A DNA stretch of 51,601 nt from Alphaproteobacteria bacterium (GTDB lineage Bacteria > Pseudomonadota > Alphaproteobacteria > Sphingomonadales > Sphingomonadaceae): NCBI GenBank assembly GCA_018823325.1, contig JAHJIJ010000010.1, positions 1 to 51,601 on the forward strand, given 5' to 3'. How positions within the stretch are numbered: position 1 is the first letter of the stretch; every line of letters starts with the position of its first letter. This document shows, piece after piece, positions 40,347-48,177 of the stretch. The notes under the pieces were generated by a model, which was given only the letters and a program-made list of their open reading frames with translations, was not told the origin of the DNA and did not search any database. The translations under genes were made by a program, and so were the position numbers.

Positions 40347-42291
40347 TCCCTGGGCGATTGGCCTGTGCGTGATCGGCGCAATTCTGATGTGGGCTGTCAT
40401 CACCCTGTTCGTTGCCTTGTTCGGACTCGGGCAGATCGGACCTAATATCGATCTCGGCACTCTGCCGGCCTGGCTCTGGTATTATCGTGGTGATCCGCTG
40501 CTCGGGGATTGGATCAAGCGGGGTGCGATGGCCGGCGCAGCCGTTGTCGCGCTTCTTGTCCTCACGATCCTGCGGCGAGGCCCATCCTTGCACGGCAGGG
40601 CTCGGTTTGCACGCGAGGGCGAAATCCGACGCGAGGGGCTGCGTGCCCCGTCTGGCATTGTCGTTGGACGCAAAGCAGGGCGTTTCCTCATTTTCGGCGG
40701 AAACGAGCATGTCCTGCTCGAAGCGCCGACGCGCGCCGGGAAGGGCGTCGGTGTTGTCATCCCCAATCTGCTGACTTGGCCGGGTTCGGTCGTCGTGCTC
40801 GATGTGAAGCGGGAGAATTGGAGTACCAGCGCCGGTTATCGCCAACGTGCCGGTCAATCGGTTTACCTCTTCGATCCGTTGGACCCTGAAGGACGGACGG
40901 CACAGTACAATCCCCTGGCGCATATCCGGCGAGCCGATGACACCGAAGTCGTCAACGAGCTTCAGAAAATCGCAGTCATGCTCTTCCCCGCGCCGGAACG
41001 ATCGGACCCGTTCTGGGCCGAAGCGGCGCGGGCGGCCTTCATCGGCGTCGGCGCGCTCGTTGCTGCCAATCCTGACATGCCCTTCACGATCGGCGAGATC
41101 TATCGACGGCTCACCACTGGCGATCCCAAGAGCGATCTTCCCAAGGCCCTGGAAGAGGCGAGGGGGGCGGGACAGCGCCTAAGTCAGGCGTGTGTCTCGG
41201 CAATCCAGGATTTCGCCTCGGCTTCGGATAATACCTTTTCGGGGATCAAACAGACGATCACGGCGCGGCTCAATCTCTGGCTCAACCCTGTGGTCGATGC
41301 CGCGACCTCGGCAAGCGATTTCGATCTGCGCGAAGTCCGGGCGCGGCGAATGTCGATCTATCTCGGTGTCTCGCCCGACAATATCGACCGGATCGCGCCG
41401 GTTTATAGCCTCTTCTTGCAGCAGCTGGTAGATCTCAACACGCGCGATTTGCCCGATGCTGCCAGCAATGTCCCTGTCCTGATCCTACTCGATGAATTCG
41501 CAAGGCTCGGGAAGGCCTCGGTCATCGCGGGCGGCTTTTCCTATGTCGCCGGATACGGCTTGCGCCTGCTGCCAGTGATCCAGAGCCGGGCGCAACTGCG
41601 GGCCATTTATGGTCCCGATGTTACCGACGAAATCATCGCCAATTGCGGCCTTGAGGTGGTGTTTACGCCCAAGGAGCTGAAGGTCGCGAACGAGCTTTCG
41701 GAGCGGCTCGGCTTCTTCACGATGAATGTGAAATCGCGCAGCCGAACGATTCATGGGCTGCTGGCCAATCGCAGCGTGTCGGAATCCGATCAGCGCCGAG
41801 CGCTGCTGCTGCCCCAAGAGCTGATGCAAATGCCCAAGACCGAGCTTTTGTTGCTGCGCGGCGGGATCGCGCCGGTTCGTGGCAGGAAAATCGCCTTTTA
41901 CCGAATGCCGCGCTTCACAAGGCGCGTTTTGTCGCCGCCCATTCTGCCGTCGCGGCCTATCCCCGCTGCTGCGTCCCCAACTGCTCTCCCGACAGGCAAG
42001 CATCAGGTGGTGTCCCCTTACGATGACGCGGAGGGACCAACGGCGAAGAGCACGGGCGGGGCCTTGCTGGAGGAGACCAAGATGCGGGAATTGACCGAGG
42101 GTGAACTGGCGGGCGCGGCCGAGATTACCGATGATATGTTGGTCCTGGGCGACCTGACCGACTTACCGCCGCCCGGCGATGAGGCAGCCGCTATCGCTTT
42201 CGTGTCATCGATGATCGAGCGGGCGCTCGTGCAGACGGAAGGGGCGTCATCTTCACCCCTCATCCAGGAAAGGGCAGATCATGGCCGCTGA
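40330..42291 (+). CDS. virD4: VirD4 coupling protein
   Basis: This 653-residue coupling ATPase has two N-terminal membrane spans, Walker A APTRAGKGVGVV near 133, Walker B NVPVLILLDEFARLG and the QSRAQLRAIYG motif. It docks the relaxase-DNA complex onto the channel. Its C-terminus is Asp/Glu-rich, as in TraG/VirD4 proteins that bind partner proteins. The relaxase it serves is not in this window. Confidence 0.93.
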   Translation: MLAQRSPWAIGLCVIGAILMWAVITLFVALFGLGQIGPNIDLGTLPAWLWYYRGDPLLGDWIKRGAMAGAAVVALLVLTILRRGPSLHGRARFAREGEIRREGLRAPSGIVVGRKAGRFLIFGGNEHVLLEAPTRAGKGVGVVIPNLLTWPGSVVVLDVKRENWSTSAGYRQRAGQSVYLFDPLDPEGRTAQYNPLAHIRRADDTEVVNELQKIAVMLFPAPERSDPFWAEAARAAFIGVGALVAANPDMPFTIGEIYRRLTTGDPKSDLPKALEEARGAGQRLSQACVSAIQDFASASDNTFSGIKQTITARLNLWLNPVVDAATSASDFDLREVRARRMSIYLGVSPDNIDRIAPVYSLFLQQLVDLNTRDLPDAASNVPVLILLDEFARLGKASVIAGGFSYVAGYGLRLLPVIQSRAQLRAIYGPDVTDEIIANCGLEVVFTPKELKVANELSERLGFFTMNVKSRSRTIHGLLANRSVSESDQRRALLLPQELMQMPKTELLLLRGGIAPVRGRKIAFYRMPRFTRRVLSPPILPSRPIPAAASPTALPTGKHQVVSPYDDAEGPTAKSTGGALLEETKMRELTEGELAGAAEITDDMLVLGDLTDLPPPGDEAAAIAFVSSMIERALVQTEGASSSPLIQERADHGR

Positions 42292-43144
42292 AAAACCTCT
42301 GACGCCACGTGGTACGGGCAAGCGTAGCAATACGATTGCGCAGGACTCGGGAGCCAGGTCGGCGAACGCGGCGCAACCGTCGCTCGAAGCAGCGAAGAAG
42401 GGGAAGTCGTTTGATCCGTCCGTCCTTCAAGCGGCATCGCCCGGTGACATTCCCGATGCCTTGCGAAAGCGCTATTTCTCCACGACGAGCAAATGGTCGG
42501 GCGAGCCCGCATATTTCACGAGTGCGCAGGCTAAGGAACCGGCGTTCCGTGACCAGGGCAGACGGCTCATCACCTCCAGCGAGAGCGACGAGGTTGTGCG
42601 CGATCTCGTTGCCATCGCTCGCCATCGCGGGTGGTCGCACGTCCATGTTACCGGCAGCGATACGTTCCGAAGGGCGGCGTGGCTCGAAGCCAGTCGCCAA
42701 GGTTTGGAAGTACGGGGATATCGGCCGAGCGAACGGGATTTGCAGGAGCTGGACCGAGTGCGGCGCGATGCTAGTCGCAACAGCGTCGCCCCCGCCGTCA
42801 CGGCGCCGGCATCGCGCGAACCTAGGCGGGATCGTCGCCAGGCTGATGAGGCGTCTAGGCATACGCCGTCCGAACAAAGCCGGGCGAAGAATGCGCGGGC
42901 GGCACAGAGCCAGCTTCGCGTGATCGAGACAGTGGTGCGCGCGGCATTATTCGACAATCCCGATGCCGTTGCCAGGGTGATGAAGGTGGCAAATGACAAG
43001 GTGCGAACGCATTTGCAGGCGGGTCGGCAGTTTCAGGCGGCCAAGGTGCGGGACACCTCGGTCCGGGCCGTTGAGCCGTCAGGCCGGAACCGGCAAGAAC
43101 CCGGCAAGGAACGAGCGCCGCTGCAACGATCTCGAGGCCGTTGA
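42281..43144 (+). CDS. LPD7-domain protein (relaxase-associated)
   Basis: This 287-residue protein has an LPD7-type domain (about 60-150): RYFSTTSKWSGEPAYFTS, ITSSESDEVVRDLVAIARHRGWSHVHVTGSDTFRRAAWLEA and GYRPSERDLQEL. LPD7 is normally fused to the C-terminus of MobA/TraA-type relaxases; here it stands alone with a basic tail. It starts inside the last codons of virD4. It may assist a relaxase encoded elsewhere. Confidence 0.8.
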   Translation: MAAEKPLTPRGTGKRSNTIAQDSGARSANAAQPSLEAAKKGKSFDPSVLQAASPGDIPDALRKRYFSTTSKWSGEPAYFTSAQAKEPAFRDQGRRLITSSESDEVVRDLVAIARHRGWSHVHVTGSDTFRRAAWLEASRQGLEVRGYRPSERDLQELDRVRRDASRNSVAPAVTAPASREPRRDRRQADEASRHTPSEQSRAKNARAAQSQLRVIETVVRAALFDNPDAVARVMKVANDKVRTHLQAGRQFQAAKVRDTSVRAVEPSGRNRQEPGKERAPLQRSRGR

Positions 43145-43189
43145 TCGAGAGGGATTGGGCCTGACCAGCAAGGCTTTACCATATCGGTC

Positions 43190-43882
43190 ATGGCCTATCG
43201 CTATCCGCCCGGCAGCCCGCTGCACCATGAGAACTTGAAGGCCAAGCAGCGCGAGCTGCGTGGCGATTTTCCGGAGCCGCTGACGCTCAGGGTGCATCGC
43301 GCGCTGTCGTGGCTGCGCCGTGCCGAGGCCGAGCAGACCGATGAGGATGTGCGTTTCATCCTGCTCTGGATCGGCTTCAACGCGGCCTACGCCGGCGACG
43401 TTGAAGCATCGCGGGCGATTGGTATCCCCGAGGGTGAGCGGGGCTTGTTCCAAGCCTTCTTCGCAACCCTTGTGGGCTTTGATGGCAAACATCGCATCTA
43501 CGACATGGTCTGGCAGCGCTTCCCTCAGGAAATCCGGGTGCTGCTCGCAAACCGCTATGTCTTCCATCCCTTTTGGCAGCATCACAATGGTGCGTCCGGC
43601 TATGTCGACTGGGCTGACAGGCTCGAGCGGTCGCGGACAGCGATAGGCGCCGCACTGCGCGATCATGACACGGCCAAGATACTCTCGATCCTGTTCGACC
43701 GGCTTTATGTGCTGCGCAACCAACTGGTGCATGGTGGCTCGACATGGAACAGCGATGTCAATCGCGCCCAGGTCAGGGATGGCGCCGCGCTGCTCGGCTG
43801 CTTGCTGCCGATCTTCATCGATCTCATGATGGACAATGCCGGGCATGAATGGCCAATGCCGAACTACCCGGTGGTGGAATAG
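43190..43882 (+). CDS. HEPN-domain protein
   Basis: This 230-residue helical protein has the HEPN signature R-x4-H in YVLRNQLVHGGST (near 180-185), with FILLWIGFNAAY upstream. HEPN proteins of this type are often RNases in toxin-antitoxin or abortive-infection systems. It ends three bases before the DUF3883 gene, so the two act as a pair. Whether it is a toxin is inferred. Confidence 0.75.
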   Translation: MAYRYPPGSPLHHENLKAKQRELRGDFPEPLTLRVHRALSWLRRAEAEQTDEDVRFILLWIGFNAAYAGDVEASRAIGIPEGERGLFQAFFATLVGFDGKHRIYDMVWQRFPQEIRVLLANRYVFHPFWQHHNGASGYVDWADRLERSRTAIGAALRDHDTAKILSILFDRLYVLRNQLVHGGSTWNSDVNRAQVRDGAALLGCLLPIFIDLMMDNAGHEWPMPNYPVVE

Positions 43883-43885
43883 GGC

Positions 43886-44719
43886 GTGGCGGAAGTCTGG
43901 TCCGATCAGGAAATTGATCACATCGTCGCCGACTATTTCGCCATGCTCACCGACGAGCTGGTTGGTCGCTCCTTCAACAAAGCGGCGCGAAACCGCGATC
44001 TTCAGGCTGTGATTGACCGCAGCAAGGGCTCGATCGAGTTCAAGCATCAGAATATCAGCGCGGTCTTGCTCGGCCTTGGTCAGCCCTGGATCGAGGGCTA
44101 CAAGCCGGCCGCCAATTTCCAGAATGCGCTGGTCGATGGCGTCCTGCGGTGGTTGGAGGCGCGGCCCGAATGGCTGGCTCCCGACAGGCTCTCACGAGCT
44201 GCCCTGAACGTACCGGAAGCGCAGGGATCACTGCGGATCGGGCCGCCGCCCACGGTGCGCAACGAACCGTCGCCGATCGATCCAGCGTTCATGGCCGCGA
44301 TCGGCCGCAAATATGATGTCGCCGAGCGCGATGCGCGCAACCGGGCGCTTGGCAAGGCGGGTGAAGAATGTGTGCTGCATCACGAGCGCCGTCATTTATC
44401 TGCTGCGGGCCGCGACGATCTCGCGGACAAAGTCCGCTGGACATCTGTGCAGGATGGCGATGGTTTTGGCTTCGATATCCGAAGCTTTGAAACGGACGGG
44501 CGCGAGAAGCTGATCGAGGTCAAAACCACCAATGGATGGGAGCGCACGCCTTTTCATATCTCTCGCAATGAGCTGGCCGTCGCCGAAACGAGGCGCGAGG
44601 AATGGTGCCTCATGCGGCTGTGGAATTTCGCCCGTGCGCCAAGCGCCTTCACGCTGGACTCGCCCCTGAGCGATCACGCACAATTGACGGCAACCAGTTT
44701 CCTCGCCGAGCTCAATTGA
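43886..44719 (+). CDS. DUF3883 nuclease-like protein
   Basis: This 277-residue protein starts with GTG. Its C-terminal half has the DUF3883 pattern GKAGEECVLHHE, then DGFGFDIRSF, then EKLIEVKTTNG and PFHISRNELAVAE. D in GFDIRSF and E/K in EVKTT form a PD-(D/E)XK-like set. The N-terminal 120 residues (SFNKAARNRDL, GSIEFKHQNISAVL, GYKPAANFQNALVD) are a separate conserved domain of unknown role. DUF3883 proteins are frequent in defence and restriction loci. Confidence 0.8.
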   Translation: MAEVWSDQEIDHIVADYFAMLTDELVGRSFNKAARNRDLQAVIDRSKGSIEFKHQNISAVLLGLGQPWIEGYKPAANFQNALVDGVLRWLEARPEWLAPDRLSRAALNVPEAQGSLRIGPPPTVRNEPSPIDPAFMAAIGRKYDVAERDARNRALGKAGEECVLHHERRHLSAAGRDDLADKVRWTSVQDGDGFGFDIRSFETDGREKLIEVKTTNGWERTPFHISRNELAVAETRREEWCLMRLWNFARAPSAFTLDSPLSDHAQLTATSFLAELN

Positions 44720-44755
44720 TAACCGCCGCCACCAAGGGCGACACAAATCGAGCAA

Positions 44756-45739
44756 TCAGGGCAGGGCCGGGAAGTCGGGACGCGCATGGCCTTCGACCAG
44801 CGCCCGCAGTCCTGCCGGTTCGAGCACCTCGACCTTGTCGCCCCACTGATAGAGATGCCAGGCCATTTCCAGCCAGCCTGCGGCCTTGAACCGGACGATC
44901 AGACTGCCGTCGTCCCGATATTTGGCCGACTGGTTGGGATGGAATTGGAACTCCGCCGCACGCGAGGCTGCCTCGGGAAGAAACCGCCAGACGATCTCGC
45001 CATATTGGGCGGGGTCCTGATAGGCGCCGAAGGCCTGCGCCGCATGATCGTTCAGGGAAAAGCCGGATTGGATGGGAAAACTCTCATCGAGACATTCAGC
45101 GCTGTGAATGCGGTCGAGACGAAAATGGCGGAGATTTTCGCCTCGATCCGCCTGGCGCGCAACCAGATAGCTGCGCAATCCCAGCAAAAGCCCATGCGGC
45201 TCGACCGTCCGGGTTTCTGCGTCAGTCTCGCCATAGACAATACGCATTTTGAACGGTCCGCGCAGAGCCTCGATCAGAACGTCGGTGACCTCGGGTTTCA
45301 TCGCGACCTTTGGGCCTGGCCGCGCCACTTGGCCCAACGCGGATAGGACCGCCTCCGCATCGGCTTCGGACCGCAGCGCATCACGTGGGGAGAGGCGCGT
45401 GATCAGGCTGTCTCTTAGATCTTCCAGCGCACGGGCATGGCGGAGCCGGTTCTCATCGCGGGCTGCGCGAGCGGCGATTTCCAAAGCCTCGATGGTGTTT
45501 TCCTGGCGCGGTTGCAGCCGGTCGAGCATCGGACTTTCGATGCGCCAGCGCCGACGGCGATCATCATCTTCCACAACAACGACATTCGCGAAATTATCCT
45601 CCAGCGCACTTGTCATGCGCTGCGCTGTGCGGTGCGAAATACCGAATTCCTGAGAGATTTCCTCAAGACTGATGCCCAAACGCCGCGAGGCGGCGAGTTG
45701 GGCGAGGCGCAGAAGATCGTTGGCCTTGGCGAAAGTCAT
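44756..45739 (-). CDS. WYL-domain transcriptional regulator
   Basis: This 327-residue regulator has an N-terminal winged helix (about 1-65, ISLEEISQEFGISHRTAQRMTSAL) and a WYL domain (about 150-240, IVYGETDAETRTVEPHGLLLGLRSYLVARQ), then a WCX-like C-terminus. Such regulators (BrxR/CapW-like) often repress phage-defence genes and sense ligands from damaged nucleic acid. It is divergent from the chimeric nuclease gene with a 104-base shared promoter gap, and converges on the DUF3883 gene. Confidence 0.88.
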   Translation of the reverse strand: MTFAKANDLLRLAQLAASRRLGISLEEISQEFGISHRTAQRMTSALEDNFANVVVVEDDDRRRRWRIESPMLDRLQPRQENTIEALEIAARAARDENRLRHARALEDLRDSLITRLSPRDALRSEADAEAVLSALGQVARPGPKVAMKPEVTDVLIEALRGPFKMRIVYGETDAETRTVEPHGLLLGLRSYLVARQADRGENLRHFRLDRIHSAECLDESFPIQSGFSLNDHAAQAFGAYQDPAQYGEIVWRFLPEAASRAAEFQFHPNQSAKYRDDGSLIVRFKAAGWLEMAWHLYQWGDKVEVLEPAGLRALVEGHARPDFPALP

Positions 45740-45843
45740 TATACGTCCATGTCAGAGATTGACACCCTTGCATGCTAAGGAACAGGGTAGCGCCTGTCGA
45801 GGTGATTCCCTCGTGGGTGGCGTTGGGCAATCAAGGGGGCCAA

Positions 45844-47460
45844 GTGAGGACGATTGGGGACACCATCCTTTTTTCAGCGACCGACCTGATGCGGTTCGTC
45901 GGCTGCGCGCATGCGACAGCGCTCGACCTTGCCTACATGCGCGGCGAGCCGCTCACTCCCCGGGAAGATACCGAGGATGCCGCGCTGCTTCAGAAACAAG
46001 GCGATGCCCATGAGGCCGCCCATTTGGAGAAGCTGAAAGACGCGGGCAACGGGGTAGTCGAGATTGCGCGTGGCGATCTTGCGCAGAACGCGGACGAGAC
46101 GCGAGCGGCCTTGGCGCAAGGCTCGCAGATCATCTTTCAAGGGGCTTTTCTCGCCGAGCGGTGGGGTGGCTGGTCCGATTTTCTCGAGCGAGTCGAGCAA
46201 CCATCATTGCTGGGGCCGTTCAGCTACGAAGTGACCGACACCAAGCTCAAGCGCAAAGCCCATCCCAAGCATGTGCTGCAGCTCGTGCTCTATTCCGACC
46301 TTTTGGCAGAGATCCAGAGCGTGATGCCGGAGCATGCGCATGTGCAGCTCGGCAATGGCGCGCGCGCGACGCTGCGTTTGGCCGACTATGCCCATTACCA
46401 CAACGCCAAGACTGCCGGAACGCTGGCGGAGTTGCCCGATGAGCTGAAACCTTATGCGGATCAGGTGTTCCAGCTGATCGACAGCGTTTTCAGCGATGCC
46501 CAGCTGCCTAAGGTAGGTGATGGACGCAAGCCCAAGACTAACCCGCTCAATGCGAACTTCGACAAGAAGGAGTTTCAGGAGCTGTGGGCACGGATCAACC
46601 GCAAGGCGGTTTACCGGGTCGAGTTTGACTCAGCCGAACTGGTCAGGAAGTGCGTCAGTGCGCTCGAAAGCCAGCTGCGTGTCAGACCGCTCCAGTACAC
46701 AATTCAGGAGGGCGTGCAGAATGACGGCTTGCGGGATGACCAACTCCGCGCTGGCGATGGCTTCACGATCACGAACACGACGACGGAACAAGGCGGCTCG
46801 ATCCATTCGCTTGTGAAATATGACCTGGTTGGAAAGGTGGCGGAAAACGCGCAGCTCACGCGTGACACTGCTGCAACGATCCTTGGCCAGACCCAGCCGG
46901 CTGTATTCGGACAGTTCAAGATGAACCCCGAACACTTCATTTCCGAAGCCTCGCGGATCATCACCGAACAGAAGGCCGCCATGGTCATCGAGCGTCTGAT
47001 CTACGACGAGGTCGACGAGCGATACGACGTGGATATTTTTACGGCCAATCAGACCGGGCAGGACTTCTCGCGCGCCTCGGCGAAGCTGAAGAACCATGTC
47101 TACGACTACGCCATAACGCACTCCGACGTGGAAAGGGAATTCGTCAAAGAACTGGACACGAGCAGCGAAGTTGTCGTCTACGCTAAGTTGCCCCGTGGGT
47201 TCCTGATTCCGACACCGGTGGGTGACTACAACCCAGACTGGGCAATATCGTTCAAGGCTGGCAGCGTCAGGTACATCTACTTCGTGGCTGAAACGAAGGG
47301 GACGATGTCCTCGATGAAGCTGCGCGAGATCGAGAAGACGAAGATCGAGTGCGCCCGGAAATTTTTCGATGAAATCAGCCAGCAGATCTCCGAGGATCAC
47401 GTAAAATATGAAGTGGTCACGGACTGCGGAAAACTGATGGAAATCGTTGGCGTAAATTGA
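45844..47460 (+). CDS. Chimeric dual nuclease: RecB-like (TM0106) core fused to type III restriction Res C-terminus
   Basis: From the GTG at 45844 (AAGGGGG five bases upstream) this encodes 538 residues. Residues 1-~185 match the N-terminus of TM0106-family RecB-like nucleases, with H56-E57 (GDAHEAAH), D112 (GWSDFLERV), D132-x-K134 ([10 protein letters not shown]) and Q146-x3-Y150 (QLVLYSDLL). Residues ~195-538 match the end of EcoP15I-type Res subunits: [55 protein letters not shown], and the nuclease core with D465 (NPDWAI) and E483-x-K485 ([10 protein letters not shown]). The TM0106 C-terminal half and the Res helicase are absent. The frame is unbroken, with no stop or frameshift at the joint. 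Either a new dual nuclease or a recombination product. Confidence 0.8.
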   Translation: MRTIGDTILFSATDLMRFVGCAHATALDLAYMRGEPLTPREDTEDAALLQKQGDAHEAAHLEKLKDAGNGVVEIARGDLAQNADETRAALAQGSQIIFQGAFLAERWGGWSDFLERVEQPSLLGPFSYEVTDTKLKRKAHPKHVLQLVLYSDLLAEIQSVMPEHAHVQLGNGARATLRLADYAHYHNAKTAGTLAELPDELKPYADQVFQLIDSVFSDAQLPKVGDGRKPKTNPLNANFDKKEFQELWARINRKAVYRVEFDSAELVRKCVSALESQLRVRPLQYTIQEGVQNDGLRDDQLRAGDGFTITNTTTEQGGSIHSLVKYDLVGKVAENAQLTRDTAATILGQTQPAVFGQFKMNPEHFISEASRIITEQKAAMVIERLIYDEVDERYDVDIFTANQTGQDFSRASAKLKNHVYDYAITHSDVEREFVKELDTSSEVVVYAKLPRGFLIPTPVGDYNPDWAISFKAGSVRYIYFVAETKGTMSSMKLREIEKTKIECARKFFDEISQQISEDHVKYEVVTDCGKLMEIVGVN

Positions 47461-47467
47461 ACCACGA

Positions 47468-47500
47468 GGGGCTGGCGATCATTTTGGTGCCGCCAGTCCC
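47468..47500 (+). terminator. Stem-loop after the chimeric nuclease gene
   Basis: GGGGCTGGCG and CGCCAGTCCC form a 10-pair stem (one G-U) with a 13-base loop, eight bases after the stop codon. There is no T-run, so it may slow decay rather than terminate. Confidence 0.5.
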
Positions 47501-47613
47501 ACACAACGTCACAGCGTATTTAACATATATCAACACCAAGTCGTGTCTTATGTCCTAGTTTCAATGGTTTGCAGGCGATAAACCTGTCCATTGTGTTTCG
47601 CTCATAATTTGGA

Positions 47614-47674
47614 CGATCAAGGGAGTTGGAAGTGCAAGACGCCGTAGGCGGCTCACTTCCTACTCGCTTGATCG
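47614..47674. repeat. Long stem-loop near transposon left end
   Basis: Two 21-base arms, CGATCAAG..GGAAGTG and CACTTCC..CTTGATCG (47614-47634 and 47654-47674), pair with two mismatches around a 19-base loop that itself contains GCC-GTA-GGC. It lies 24 bases past the tnpC stop. It may be a bidirectional terminator or a recombinase/host-factor structure. Confidence 0.65.
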
Positions 47675-47697
47675 TAACCCGATCGCAGCGTGACGGT

Positions 47698-48177
47698 TCA
47701 GTCTTCGGAGGAGGGCAGCGGCTCGGGCGACTGTCCCGGTGATACGCGAGCTAGGACAGCCGTGTAGAGCTGACGCCAGTGTTCCGCCTTACCGCGCTCA
47801 CGCTCGGCCGTTCGGTCCGCCTTGGCCTTTTCGGCGCGGGCATCCCGGAGTTCGGTCTCAAGACGCTCGATCTTGTTGCGGAGCGCCGCTTCGATGTGCC
47901 GATATTCCTCGGGCGTTCGCAGCGGGACCTTCTTGCCGTCTATCACCTCGGTTTCCGCGCGGGTTTCGACGCGTTCCTCGCCGATCTCGTCGGCGAAGTT
48001 GTTGTAGAGGTACTGGCGGCTGACCTTTGCTTCACGGGCCACCGAGACGAACGTCACAGCCTGCCTGGTGTCGCGCAGCCGCATAATCGCATCTTCGACC
48101 GCGGCGCGCTTCTCAGCGCTACGACGGCTGCGGGCGTCGTTGAGTGTTGCGATCCGCAGATCCGGCCCCATGGTCAT
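47698..48177 (-). CDS. tnpC: TnpC-like transposition protein
   Basis: This 159-residue protein has an N-terminal helix-turn-helix (VTFVSVAREAKVSRQYLYNN) and a long C-terminal coiled coil rich in Arg/Glu/Lys. This fits Tn554 TnpC (DUF6262-like), an accessory factor that affects transposition orientation and frequency. It overlaps tnpB by ATGA. Confidence 0.82.
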   Translation of the reverse strand: MTMGPDLRIATLNDARSRRSAEKRAAVEDAIMRLRDTRQAVTFVSVAREAKVSRQYLYNNFADEIGEERVETRAETEVIDGKKVPLRTPEEYRHIEAALRNKIERLETELRDARAEKAKADRTAERERGKAEHWRQLYTAVLARVSPGQSPEPLPSSED

